This document shows positions 32,101-43,945 of a stretch of DNA of 64,000 nucleotides, in pieces (the first letter of the stretch is position 1; each line of letters starts with the position of its first letter). The DNA comes from Arbacia lixula (taxonomy: Eukaryota > Echinodermata > Echinoidea > Arbacioida > Arbaciidae). The DNA lies in assembly GCA_963669155.1 (NCBI GenBank), contig OZ022595.1, forward strand, positions 4,562,642 to 4,626,641. The letters run 5' to 3'. The translations under genes and the position numbers were made by a program. Below the pieces are notes generated by a model. That model made no database searches. It saw only the letters and a list, made by a program, of their open reading frames with translations, and was not told where the DNA came from.

Positions 32101-33585
32101 GATAAACAGTACTAAGAACGTTTCATGAAACTTGCACTATTGCAGGACAGCCAGTCCATATTTCGGTGTTTGATCAATTTTTGGCTATTGAGGAGAAATT
32201 GGTGAGAAAGTAAAGCGGAAATTACTGCCAATGTACTATTTTAAAGAGGGAAAGAAAATAGTTGCCGTAAACTTGTTTGTCTGCGGTGAGGCTGTTTCTG
32301 TCACCGACAGGTAAAAGTGCTCTGACTTTTAGCTATATACAACATACATCAAATATATCAAAAGAAATTAATGAAAATGTGCTTACCATGAATACATAAC
32401 AACAATATGCTATTTATGGTGTTAGTCCATTCAACAGTCTAAAGATACCACATTGTGAGTGTAAAATGACTTCACAACGTAACATGTATGCTGCATATAA
32501 TATTTGTTTGACTAAGAAATGAAGCAGATCTATGGAAATGACATTGACTGTTTCGGGTTTATACACATGTGCGTCACTGTGCAAGTAGTGATTCCTTTAT
32601 AATTTTCCCCATGTTGAGGTACCTCTACTACAACAGACAAAAAAGAGGACATGTAACTATGGCAACTAGATTTTGTGAAACTGATGTATTGGATTGAGAA
32701 ATTGCCTTCACCTTCCAAGCCCTAGTGAGAACACATTGACATTTCATGCCGACAAATCCTTCCTTAATCTCATTTCAAATTTGAATTCTGCATGAAAGGG
32801 AAAAGGCCGGTCATGGTTTACTGAGAAAAAAAAAACATGGCAGTGACATTGCTGCATTATGTTAATAATATTACCTTCAGCTTTTCCAATGTGCAACCAC
32901 CCTGATCATATGTAGTGAGGTGTGTACACACTGCCCTATAAAGGGTGCACTTCGATGTGCAACAGCGCGTCATTATGGCAGCCATGGGAACATTGACATA
33001 CAATTGATAATCCCTAACCCATTACGATGAAATATTCATGAAAATATCAAGGTCGCTCTTCCAACAAATGGGTTTTTGCCTTACAACAAAAATAGTTTGT
33101 GCAATAGAGCTGTAATTTTCATATCGCATATTCTCTTGACAAACCCAATGAAGCATACTGGTTGCAAAAAATGTGATATGTAATATAATTAGTAGCTCGA
33201 TGTTGTGTTTATTGCACTGTAAAATGTGATTGCATGTTTTATGCATCCAAGAAAACAACAATTTCATGTTTACTCTAGCTCTGTGAGAAATTCAGCTATC
33301 ATGGATATATGTATATTTCCACTACCAACAGATTCATTGTGGTATACAAAGGGTTATTCTGACTTACTATTGGTTTCATCAATTGCTGTATACAATGCAG
33401 AGCAATACGAAAATGGTGAAATTTAGCATTGTTCTAGAAACATCTGTACTGCATCGTCTTTGTGACGCAAAGGGTTTGTGTGTTCCACTCTGTTGCTACA
33501 ACAAACCTCGTGAATGGTTGATGTGGAGAATGCTATGCATTGAAGATGTCATGAAGGACAGAGTGGTAGATGGACATGAGATAAT
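32101..33585. other. AT-rich stretch, no gene seen
   Basis: About 1.5 kb of unassigned sequence. Frames of 62-81 codons overlap on opposite strands without domain signal. Confidence 0.45.
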
Positions 33586-33586
33586 C

Positions 33587-33635
<49 letters not shown>

Positions 33636-33790
33636 GTCTCTCTCTCTCCCATCTTTCCCCCTCTCCTCTCTCTCTCCCTCTCAATCTTTCTCTCTCACTC
33701 TCTCTCTCTCTCACTCTCTCTCCCTCACTCTCTCTCCCTCACTTTCTCTCTCTCCAACTTTCTCTCCCACTCTCTCTCTCTTTCTTTTGC
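33586..33790. repeat. (CTGT)n followed by (CT)n-rich tract
   Basis: About ten tandem CTGT units (33589-33630) run into degenerate CT repeats to about 33785. The 164-codon plus frame is mostly this tract and not a gene. Confidence 0.9.
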
Positions 33791-34818
33791 TATAATATGG
33801 GTTCTTGCTTTTGGGTGTGTCTTTTCCATATATCTATCAAAATGTGTGTATGTGTGTTTGTTTGTATGTTTGTTTGAATTCATCAATGTATGTCTATCTA
33901 TCTTTATGAAATACATTTATATATCTAATTAGCTATGCATTTATTTATCTGCCTCTATTTGTCTGCAGATTTAGTCAACATCCAATCTATCTGTGCATAT
34001 GTACATAACATATACAACTAGTGACATTATATTATTGAACTTGAATGACATAGGATGTTGGAGTGCATGTTCCTATCATAGTGACATGCACTTTCAGTCT
34101 AACAATAGCATAATGCTTTCATCAATGACATTATCATGAAAATATCAACTAAAGCGCAACTACTTCATTGTCACTCACATTCTTTCATGATTAATTGCAA
34201 CATGAGTAGCGACCAAAGCTTCAAACCTTCTACGTAGCAAATATCCACTGATTTTGCCTTAATATACACTAGTTTGCTGTAGATACCAGAGTGCAGATCC
34301 ATTTAGGAGGTTGAACTGATTATGATTTCAAAGCCACTTTATTGAGAGAGTAATCTCTGACCTCATAGGTGTATTGTGTGGTAGATTTTGCTGCTGTAAT
34401 ATTAACATCAATTGCGTTGTGATCATAATGAATGGCTCATCCATTAGTTTATTTTACAATTTTGTGGCCCTCAAGGTTTTATGAAAAATCAGTGCAGTTT
34501 GTGGCTTTATCCTTTGAAAAGTGGACTGATCTTTAATACAATTGAAAATGGAGAAGAAGAATCTAGTTTACAATAAGTGTAATTGACAGTTTGGCCTAAT
34601 AGAAAGTTGCTGTTAACAAGCATATAAATTAAAGGGGAAATAAATTTAAGGTACTTGGGATAAAATTAAAGAAGTTTTAAGGCTTTGAGCTGCTAGGAAT
34701 TGGCAACATCAGTCCAAGACTGTGCTGTTTTAGTTTTAGTGTAATAGCTGAGGATACAAAACATCCCTAACAATTATTTTTCACATAGCTACCAAATGAA
34801 AACTGACAGTACTGGTAT
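33791..34818. other. AT-rich stretch, no gene seen
   Basis: Unassigned AT-rich sequence. Nothing was recognised. Confidence 0.45.
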
Positions 34819-34840
34819 GGGGGGGGGGGGGGGGGGGGGG
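34819..34840. repeat. G22 homopolymer
   Basis: Twenty-two consecutive G, the longest homopolymer of this kind in the window. Its length may vary or be uncertain in assembly. Confidence 0.9.
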
Positions 34841-36000
34841 CACAGTTGTGGGGGGTAGTTTAGTTTTAAGCCTCAAATCACATGAAGCATATGCATTTCA
34901 CTAAGTTCTGCATTTGCATTATAATCTATGAGAAAAGTCAACTTCCACAGGGCTCTTTAATTATTTAAGGGGCTTTTTTTTAATTTTAGGGGATAATTTC
35001 CATGAACCCCTGTATATTAAATCGTCTGAAATCTTGACAAAATTTTAAACTTCATGAATCAATCATCCAAAAAGTATATTTCTGTTTAGTTCTGCTGTGA
35101 GGAGAATAACATTTAACTTGTTGAAGGATGGAAGTTAAAAAAAAAAAGCAGCCGCACTATGTCTTAGCTGGCGTGCATTAATGCATAGTTGATTGCGCCT
35201 GGTGGTTTGACAGTAATGAATGGGGCACTTAGGCTGTTTGTGTATCTGGCTGGAATCTGTTGAATCAAATAGTTTAAGGTACTATTGCCCCCGTTTGCCC
35301 GATGTGAGCAAACAAGAAGAGTGAAGAGGGAGAGAAACGGGAGAACAAGGATTGGGATGGGGGAAGGGGGGGGTAGGAGGAGGGGGGAGGGGGGGGGGCA
35401 GGGTGGAAGAACAGGGGTGAGATTGATTCACACTACGGTGAAAATCACTCTAGCATGTACAATTCGAAAGCAGTCATGGAAATTACCTTTCTTACCTTCA
35501 CTTCCTCTGTAGATCAAGTCTTTTAGGTGATGATATCCAATGTCCTATGTTCCAAGACAAATGCAGAGGGTAGTGGGAAAATATGGGTAAGATCAAGTCA
35601 CACTTGGTGATTTTACATGGCTACTTGTTATAGAGAAAATTTTGCTCTAGCTCACTCATGCACCAATTTGAACACAGTGGTTTCACATCCCTAATACAGC
35701 AAGTTTTCCTTGTGATGATATCTACTCTCCTATCTTACAAACACAATGTAGGCACTCTATTTGAAATACTGCATGTAACAAGTGTTTGTACCTATCAATG
35801 TTGCATGACCTATGATAACTCTTTATGTGCCAGTCTTGTGTAATAAACACAAACTCCTACATCTCTTGATTGTTAGTACCAAACATAGTTGGATATGTAA
35901 GAACCCTCATGGTTGCCAAACATGAATGGATGAAAGGCAGGAAAATTGTACTCAGCTATTATAGAAATATGTTGAAGGAATAAAAAATATCAGATAAAAG
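34841..36000. other. Background with G-rich tract
   Basis: A G-rich stretch at about 35350-35402 (several runs of 6-9 G). The rest is AT-rich and unassigned. Confidence 0.45.
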
Positions 36001-36023
36001 TGCAGTGGATGGTTAAGTACAAG

Positions 36024-36075
<52 letters not shown>
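36001..36075. repeat. (GA)n microsatellite
   Basis: Degenerate then pure (GA)n from about 36025 to 36071. Confidence 0.9.
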
Positions 36076-37260
36076 TGGAGGATAGATTGAGAAAGAGAAG
36101 AACTTTTACTGCAAGAAACGGGAAGCACTACTTGTAAAAGGCTGAACAGAGAACCGGGAGTCAACATGAATGTGGATGCATTCAAGTCACTCAATAGCAA
36201 AGTGTTTTTTGGGGGGAAGGAAAGCAAGATGAAAAGTATGGAGAGTGAGCAAAGAAAGTTGCACATAACAGTAATGGAAAGAAAGGTGGAAGGATGAAAG
36301 TGAAGGAAACTAAATTTACAGTACCTTCAAAAGAGAGTGCAAGTAAATATTAAAGCAAATATTTGAAACTGCAGGAAAGTGAGACCAAAATGTTTTAATG
36401 AAAACAAGAAAACACATTTTTTTAAAGTAAGTAATAACAAGTAATAACTTTCAAATAAAAGGAAAACAACACAATGCTAGTGAGAGAAATAATATAGAGG
36501 GAGAAATTCATGAGAAAATTCAAGAATTGTGAACTATGAAAACATGGATGTGGAGATAAATACTATTTGCCAGAAAGAAGTGGGGATTCTTTTTTTTTTT
36601 TTTTGAGGGGGGGGGGGGGAGAAGGTTGATGGAGAATGAAAAAGTGTAAGAGGATTTGTGAGCCAAATGTGAATATAAAATGGAAGAGACACATAAGAAA
36701 GGGAAACATGAAAGAAACAGAGGGTTTGTAAGCCAAGAAATATGAGAAACGAAAATGAGATGATGAAGCAACATGAAAGCGCGGAAACAATGTTAGTGAG
36801 CCAAGTGTCTGGGATATTATCCGTAAATGAACATGAACATGAAAAGGGTGGGAGAGACAGAGGGCCGGCAGACATTGGGGCCAGACCAATATAAGGGGTA
36901 CAAGGGGGGTGCGTTATGGAGTGGGGTGGGGTGTGGGGTGGGGTGGGGTATGGGGTGGGGTGGGATGTGTGATGGGTGCATCGTCAGGCCCAGTGGGGTG
37001 CCTGTTTGAGGGGGTAGGTGCTCCCCTCTTAGAAGCTGATTGGAGCTGGCAGGCGTATCCAAACCAGTGCCCGCTGTTTGCCCCAGCTGTGCCACCCCGG
37101 ACACTGCTGCACGAGAAGCCCAGAGAAATTGGAAGATGCGGTCCGGGGGCGTAGTCTCCTTCCAGGCTGCACACAGGAGAGCTGTTATTGTAGTCCGAGA
37201 CAGCAACCTTTCTGAATCAAAACGACCTTTGTATAGATGTTTGCATGTGTGTAATATATT
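36076..37260. other. GA-leaning sequence, T15G13 block and (GTGGG)n tract
   Basis: T15 (36590-36604) is followed closely by G13 (36607-36619). A degenerate GTGGGGTGGG tract occupies about 36916-36965. Frames of 80-129 codons on both strands over 36817-37206 arise from this tract and overlap each other. No gene is supported. Confidence 0.5.
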
Positions 37261-37730
37261 ATGTGAAGTCTAACCAAAATGCTAGGAGAGAGTGGAGACT
37301 GTAGAAGATGGGGTTTGTCCCTTTGGCCTAATTAAAGCTGTTCAGGGGGAATTAGAAGGTAACAGCTTCTTTACCCATATCTAATAGAATTTTCAAGCTT
37401 AAAAGAGCTTTTATTTCCAGATATTGACGGATTTGGTTTGCGCAAAGTGCTCATCCAGGAAGCCATGATACTCCTTGTAGACTTAGATAATGACTTAGAT
37501 ACTATCCTGAGGTGATTTTCTGAAAAAGAACTGGTCAGTTTTTACTAAATGCCCTATACAATCCATAACTGTTGGTGTAGATTCTGACTGAAGACAGTTT
37601 TCAGACTAACAAGTGAATTAGCTATAATAGTTTTTACTTACGTTTGATTTTTCGGTGTCTCAAGAAAAATGATAGAAAGTACATTTTTTAAAGGCTACAG
37701 AGGTCTACACTAGAATACGAGCAGTCCTGC

Positions 37731-37771
<41 letters not shown>

Positions 37772-38030
37772 AGAGAGAGGACTGAAGCATAAACTGAGGA
37801 GAAATGCTGAAAACTATATGTGACTATATTTAGGGCCAGATACACTATACGCGGACCTGACATAGCCTGCTGGGCCAGAGCTTTTCTAGGGGGACCAGTT
37901 CTTTTCAATTGATTAGACGACCGCCGAGTTTTTATCTTACGTTTCATCGGCCTGAAGAGTTACATGTGGGAATTATGTTGTTTGGGGTATGAAATCTATC
38001 CATAGGGGAACAGCATGGATGTAACTAGCC
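37261..38030. other. Unassigned sequence with (GA)n
   Basis: (GA)n at about 37735-37768. Otherwise no feature was recognised. Confidence 0.45.
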
Positions 38031-38032
38031 CC

Positions 38033-38091
<59 letters not shown>

Positions 38092-38160
38092 TCTCACTCT
38101 CTCACCCTCTGCATCTCTCTCTCTCTCTCTCCCTCCTTTCTGTCTCTGAGTTCTTCTCTC
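38031..38160. repeat. (CT)n microsatellite
   Basis: Nearly pure (CT)n from about 38034 to 38095, with degenerate continuation to about 38155. Confidence 0.9.
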
Positions 38161-38404
38161 CTTGATGTATGAGATGCTTCTTGATCTTCTCATTGCCATG
38201 GCGTTGTGAGAAGACAGAATGGGGGGAGGGATTCATCTTTAATTTGTTTTAAATCTTGAGACAGGTTCCTGTTACGTACAATGATATCCATTAATTTCTG
38301 GATTTAAGTGATACCGTTGTGTTTTCAATCTCTACCTGGGAGGACGGGAATGAGAAATATAAATAGAGTTTTGAAATCATGCTTTACTTTCATTTCAATT
38401 TATA

Positions 38405-38755
38405 GGAATATGGAGCACAATCATCATGTTGTTTCACTAGCTTGTGATATGATAGCTGGGCATAGTAAGAATAGAAGCAGACAATCTGTGACTTTCTTTT
38501 GACTTTGTCCCAGCAGGTAACTTGTTGATTTCACTCTCTTTCTCAATCAAATCTTGTGAAATTTTTTCTAGGAATAGGGAATATCAGTAGCACAAGCACC
38601 ATGCTATTTTATTAACTGGCGATATGATAACTAGACATTGTAAGATTAGACGCAGACAATATGATTTTAGATAATGTGACTTGCCTTTGACTTGGTCCTA
38701 GCAGGTGACTTGTTGATTTCACTCTCTTTGTCAATTGAATCTTGACAAACTATTG
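38405..38755. repeat. Imperfect tandem duplication, ~166-bp unit, two copies
   Basis: Copy 1 begins 'ggaatatggagcacaatcatcatg' at 38405 and copy 2 'ggaatagggaatatcagtag' at 38571. Both continue through 'gatatgata.ctgggcat/agacat', 'agcagacaat', 'gactttg/ggtccca/tagcaggtaacttgttgatttcactctctt'. Copy 2 carries an extra 'gattttagataatgtgact' segment. Confidence 0.75.
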
Positions 38756-39080
38756 CAAAAGGACGAATTCCTGTCAGTAAGCTTCTAACGGACAGATTAA
38801 GTACAATTATTTAAGGAATTTCTTTTAAAATCTCAACACTCTAACTGTCACATTTGACCTTAATTAGTAGAGTGTGGGTCTCACAAGCCCAGCCTCACTG
38901 TACTCGTCCCCGTTTTGTAGCGGAACCGTGTGCTTGAAGTTTTCTAATCCTTAGTGTACCTAACAAAAGTGTTTACACCATTTTGAAATTGAGATTATAG
39001 TGATATCATTCAGGAACATAGTTGCCCCCCCCCCCACCCCTAAAGAAAATTAGACTATGTAGTAGTGCATGTAGGCTGAT
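38756..39080. other. Unassigned sequence with C11
   Basis: A C11 run at 39025-39035. Nothing else was recognised. Confidence 0.4.
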
Positions 39081-39305
39081 GTTGACACAGTGTGGCCTAG
39101 TGTAGCGTGATCAATACGTCAGCAAACGTGGAAAGGCATTGTGCGGTTTCCCCGATCTCGGCTACACATTTTCATTTCCGAATTGGAGCCTCCTGTGTCG
39201 CCCACTCAAAATATATCAACAATATTCCATAAACGCCCTGGGGCGGTTTACTGTCGTTGAATAGAAACGCAGCGCTCCAACTGGCTCTTAACTAGATTTG
39301 TAGCC
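39081..39305. other. Higher-GC patch, candidate regulatory
   Basis: High-complexity sequence with several CpG and no ORF, between a C run and a CT tract. A conserved non-coding element is one possibility. No direct proof. Confidence 0.3.
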
Positions 39306-39309
39306 AGGA

Positions 39310-39670
39310 ATGATATTTGCGTGTTTCATATTTCGGCTCACGCTTGGATTTTGGTCCTTATTTGTCCTTCTTTTCTCTGCCTCTCTCTGTTTTTTGTTTC
39401 TCTCTGGATATTTCTTTCTCCCTCTCTCTTTTCACACCCTCCATGTATGTCTCTTTCTCCTTCCTCTGTTATTTGTCTCTTTCTCTCTGTCTATTCTCTC
39501 TGACTTTATCATAATGAAAGTTTGAATCATGCTTTGATGTTGGTACAAAAGAAAATGTTCTATATCACTCTCTTCTTGTTTTTCCTTTCTCTATTTCCTC
39601 TTTTCTTTTTCTTTCCTTATTCTCCTTCTCCTCCTTATGTTGTTTTATTTCTTCTCCTTCCTTTTTGTAA
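39310..39670. repeat. CT-rich tract
   Basis: All three plus frames are open simultaneously for 60-71 codons over 39310-39525. This is a compositional effect. Confidence 0.8.
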
Positions 39671-40399
39671 TTGAGTTTTGGTTGATCGTTTCTTATTGGT
39701 GAATATTGGCAAAAAGTTCATTCATGTTCCTATGATGAAGTGTCAAACTTCATGTATATAGAAGCATGTACATGAAAATAGATGGATACCCAAGCAGTAT
39801 GTAGTTCAGTTTAACAATGCGTGTACAGGCTGGTATGTGTACAGAGATCAGGTCAAAGAGTGCTTTGGTACAGTCACACTCTGTACATCTATGAACTGTG
39901 GACTGTCAATGGAGGACAGAAATACAAACATGAATTAATGTCACCTATAATTTCTTTCATGAGAAGGCGAAAAGGTGAACAAATTTACACATGCACTTGT
40001 CAGCTAGTGGTATTGTGACTCACTGCTACAATAGTGACAACTGCATATTGAGCTGTTTGTTCAACTGTGATAATAGTTATCTATTTGGACAGGTATTATA
40101 GCAGAGATTCAATGTCACAATGTTCAACAGGTTGTACTGTGTGTGTGTGTATGGGGGGGGGGGGGGGGAGGGGATGGGCATTTTAACCACGATGCATGTC
40201 ACTAGGAGGGAGACAAATCTGCATTAGACTTGCAACAACACAAATATGCATATATTGTGTGGCATATGAATGACAAGTATAAGAGAATATCATGGAATTG
40301 CAAGGAATATTACATTATAATGTGCCATTTCTGCCTGTTTTACAATTTATTGCAATAAACATATGGCAAAATTATCCTGTCTTTTGACTGAGCACGCGA
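39671..40399. other. Unassigned sequence with G16
   Basis: A short (GT)n leads into 16 G at 40153-40168. The rest shows no gene. Confidence 0.45.
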
Positions 40400-40577
40400 G
40401 CTGGCTTTTCTGCTCTCAGGAGCGTGACTTCCGCATAATCTGCTGTATGGACAATAGACCACAGGCTATAAGTAACTTCAAATTCCTTATTAGGTACAAT
40501 AAAGCCTCATCCCTTTGATTACTGCAGTTCCATGGAAAATGTTGGCTTCCTTACTGGACCAGGGCTCACAAAGCCCC
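40400..40577 (+). repeat. Dispersed repeat, copy A (inverted copy at 54325-54510)
   Basis: The plus strand here aligns with the minus strand of 54510-54325. Shared blocks in the same order are 'gctggcttttct', 'taatctgctgta', 'ctcctta/ttcctta', 'ccctttgattactgcagttccatgg' (shortened here) and 'cacaaagcc'. Identity is roughly 70-75 percent by eye. No TIR, tail or coding sequence allows a class assignment. Confidence 0.65.
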
Positions 40578-41199
40578 CCGCTCCAAATAACTGAGCAATA
40601 GGATATATATTCTACTTGTTTTTGTTTTTGAACTATTACTCTCTGCATGAATGAACGATAGGATAATACACATTGATTGGATTTACAGAATTGTACAGTG
40701 GAGTATATGATGCTATTCTACTGTAGATGGTAAGGAAGATGTATGGCAATGAAAAAGTAAATAGCATGGCATTATTGGGTGTACAGAAGTATGTCATGTA
40801 TACACAATGATATTCAACCCATTTACTCTGGGATGAAGGTATATGTGGTTGCCATGGAAATGGGCATACCTGACATGCAGAAATTAGGTTGAAAACCACA
40901 TGTTAATCATCATTTACACAGCGGGGTATAACATGTTGGAGAAATCTGTGCTTTAGGTTACAGCCCTAAATTGGAATTGGATTAGTCATTTTCCCTTCAT
41001 AGCAGATGACAGCTTCTAGAATATTCATTACACAGTCAGTTGATGGCAAACAGTCACACTAGAACGATCTTTGTTTCTTGCTTTCACAATATATTACCAC
41101 ATTTTGATTACATAATTAAATAATGTTGTATAATCGTAAGATTTTTGTTTGACAGCATCCGCTTGCTATTCATTAGGACTGATATTTATTTTGAATCCT
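40578..41199. other. AT-rich stretch, no gene seen
   Basis: Unassigned sequence. The 87-codon minus frame at 40899-40636 has no domain. Confidence 0.4.
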
Positions 41200-41657
41200 A
41201 GTCATAAAAGCTGAAACATGAAAGAAACTTATCAGTGAAGTTTAATGAAAATTTATCTAAGGATAGGAAAGTTACGATTTGTTTGAGTTTTGATTTTGTG
41301 ATGTCACATGTGAGATGCACTCCCCAGTATGTACTAATATTGTTTTAAAATGTCAATTTTCTGTAAAGGATATGCATCATTTTACCAGCGTGTTTGATGT
41401 GTCATTAGACACACATTTTTAAATGAATACCTTTATGAAAAAGATTTATTCCTTCATCAAAAAAAAAAAGAAGCAATTTATGAAACCCTACAGCACACCA
41501 CATATGGGAGGGCACCTAGCATGTGATGTCACCAAAATTCAAAATTTAAATGATCACAACTTTCTTGTCCAATCACTAATATGCTTTTATGTTTCTGTTT
41601 TTCTGTTTTCTGCTTTTATTAAAACCAACTTAACTTCAGGGTGGACTTGCCCTTTAA
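41200..41657. mobile_element. TTAA MITE fragment (GGACTTGCCCT end)
   Basis: The right end reads CAGGGTGGACTTGCCCT followed by TTAA (41654-41657), a terminus common among echinoderm and other deuterostome MITEs. The interior has the expected features: AT-rich spacer, 'gatgtcac' near 41299 and 41524, and 'cttgtccaatcactaatatgc'. The left terminus is missing or decayed, so the start is approximate. Confidence 0.55.
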
Positions 41658-42340
41658 TCACATGTAAAATTTAGAAAGGAAATCTCTTGAATGCGTATTT
41701 AGAGGTTTAAAATAGGATGTGTTGGCGGCTTAGTGTAGAAACACATTTACATTTTGTTCTGTGTCAGAATATGCATGTTTCTTTGTGTGTATCCTAGAAT
41801 TACATTGTCGGATTCGGGTTACCAAGACAAAATGACATTTAGAAGCAGAAGCGTTTAAAAATAGAATTTCATGGAATTATCATGCAAAACAGTAGCTGGT
41901 TTGAGTTTGAAAAAAGGATTTCAATTGTTCCCATCAAGGATTCAAAGATTTGTAACTTGAACGTATTGCTGAAGAAAGATTTAGTAAGATTCTTTCTTAG
42001 GAATATGTTTGGATATTCATTGATAAGATGGATTATTACAAGGATGTGTAGTCCCTGTACACAAAGTGATATTTCATCCTTCATGAGCATACTCTTGTTA
42101 CAAATTCCTGTTTCCTGGGACGAAGTTGTAGCTGTAGGAATCTCGTTGCCAAGCCGATTCGACATCCAGAAGGTAAACCTTTTTTGTTTAAAAATAGAAA
42201 TGTTTGTGTTGTGATTCACTTGCCTCTGGACAAATATGTATGAAATTCCTAGCTGCCGCTTGAGAGAATTCGTTTGGGGCTTTGCATAGCTTTTCTTTTT
42301 TGATATCGGTGGTGTAGACCACCTTAGGCATAACCAGGAC
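41658..42340. other. AT-rich stretch with an unrecognised long frame
   Basis: A 177-codon minus frame (42402-41869) and a 110-codon plus frame (41882-42214) overlap. Neither has a recognisable domain, and the two contradict each other. No gene call was made. Confidence 0.3.
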
Positions 42341-42641
42341 AGGTGTCTGGCATTGCAGAGGCCTTTGGAAAAACCAGCGGCGCAGCGGTAAACGGACATC
42401 ACTACGATCCCGGCCGGCCTTCCCCCGCTAGATGCATACGGAACGAATCTGCATTCAGATGTCGTTTGGGGTTCCGTTTGCGATGGAAATGTGATCCCAT
42501 CCCAGCCGCTTTCTCTCTCTCCGTCGCCCAGTGCCCTGCATTTTTATTTCATAAGAAAACTGGCAACATTCGCCGTTTACGTCGTCGTGAGGAATTGTGT
42601 AAGCACCTGATAGGGAGCGTTGCAAGGATGTTCTGGCGGAG
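42341..42641. other. Higher-GC patch, candidate regulatory
   Basis: CpG-rich, high-complexity sequence including 'cccggccggccttcccccgc' near 42408-42427. A 100-codon plus frame spans 42343-42645 but shows no domain. It could be a conserved non-coding element or an unrecognised exon. Confidence 0.3.
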
Positions 42642-42734
42642 TTAACCCCTTGTGTGCTAGATACTCTGCTGATCTGTAAGAACCGTGTGTATCACTTGTG
42701 ACTGATGTCATGTGTGGCACGCAAAGAGTTTAAG
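42642..42734. mobile_element. Mini inverted-repeat element, TTAA ends
   Basis: Begins TTAACCCCTTGTGTGC and ends GGCACGCAAAGAGTTTAA, an imperfect terminal inverted repeat around about 60 bp. Same size class as 1592-1670, 58756-58835 and 61033-61123. Confidence 0.4.
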
Positions 42735-43208
42735 TTTGACATGAAGAATTGTGCAGTCGGCCAGACTGCTCCCACACGACTTTGCATAATTCCCCCCCCC
42801 CCCCCCCCCACCCTCAATGCAAACAGCAATGCCTTCAGATATGTAGCCTCTGTTCAGGCTCCATTTTATATTTTCTATCTATCGGATGTGACAATCATTT
42901 TTTGACTTGAAGTGACAGTTTATTAGATATTCAACTGAACACGTGTCTTGCCCTGTATTCATAATATCTTGTTCAAATTTTCCGAAATAAGTTTGTGAGG
43001 TAGCAGATATTATTTGTTTTCCAATGAAATCTTCTAATCATGACATACTTTTTCCTGGAGGCAAGTCTACTGATCTTGGTGTGATTCATCCTAAGAAGGC
43101 TGGCTATGTAATGGAGGAGAAGAGAAAATCTTGTGTTTCCTGATCCTGGCCTTGATATGACTGGCATATTTACCCATCTTCCAATTGCCTGCACTTTTGA
43201 TATTTATT
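42735..43208. other. Unassigned sequence with C18
   Basis: Eighteen C at 42792-42809. The remaining sequence is AT-rich with no gene. Confidence 0.45.
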
Positions 43209-43220
43209 CTGTGTGTGCGT

Positions 43221-43257
<37 letters not shown>

Positions 43258-43271
43258 GGGGGGGGGGGGGG
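43209..43271. repeat. (GT)n ending in G14
   Basis: (GT)n at about 43211-43256 passes into 14 G at 43258-43271. Confidence 0.95.
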
Positions 43272-43376
43272 TGCATGTCTGTGTGTGGATGTGGATGTGT
43301 CTTTGCATTTGTGTGTGATCAGATTGTTTCTGGTAAAATAGTCCTATATACTATTCTAATGCTAATAATATCACTA

Positions 43377-43395
43377 TTACTACTGCTACTATTTA

Positions 43396-43438
<43 letters not shown>

Positions 43439-43469
43439 GCTACTACTACAACTACTACAACAACTACTA

Positions 43470-43505
<36 letters not shown>

Positions 43506-43573
43506 TTTCTATACTACTACTACTACTACTACTACAACTATTAAAACAACTACTACTGCTACTCCTACTATTG

Positions 43574-43653
<80 letters not shown>

Positions 43654-43660
43654 GCTACTG

Positions 43661-43716
<56 letters not shown>

Positions 43717-43945
43717 GTTACTGCTACTGATACTACTACTACTACTACTACAACTACTTCAACTATCTCTACTACAATTACTGCTACTATTACTACTACT
43801 ACTAGTACTACTACTACTACTACTACTACTACTGCTACTACTACTACTTCTACTACTAATGTCTCTACTACTGTTACTGCTACTGATACTACTACTAGTG
43901 TTACTACTACTTTTACAACTACTACTTCTACCATGACCACTACTT
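43377..43945. repeat. (CTA)n trinucleotide array, ~570 bp
   Basis: Tandem CTA triplets (TAG on the other strand) with interspersed variants (CTG, TTA, CAA, TTC). The purest part is about 43571-43652. Because the unit is a triplet, frames stay open on both strands, giving poly-Leu (plus), poly-Val and poly-Ser (minus) of up to 155 codons. None is a gene. Interruptions become denser towards 43945. Confidence 0.95.

Noticed and set aside
41869-42402. 177-codon minus-strand frame
   Set aside because: No recognisable domain, AT-rich codons, and a contradictory 110-codon frame on the other strand. A chance frame is the simpler reading.
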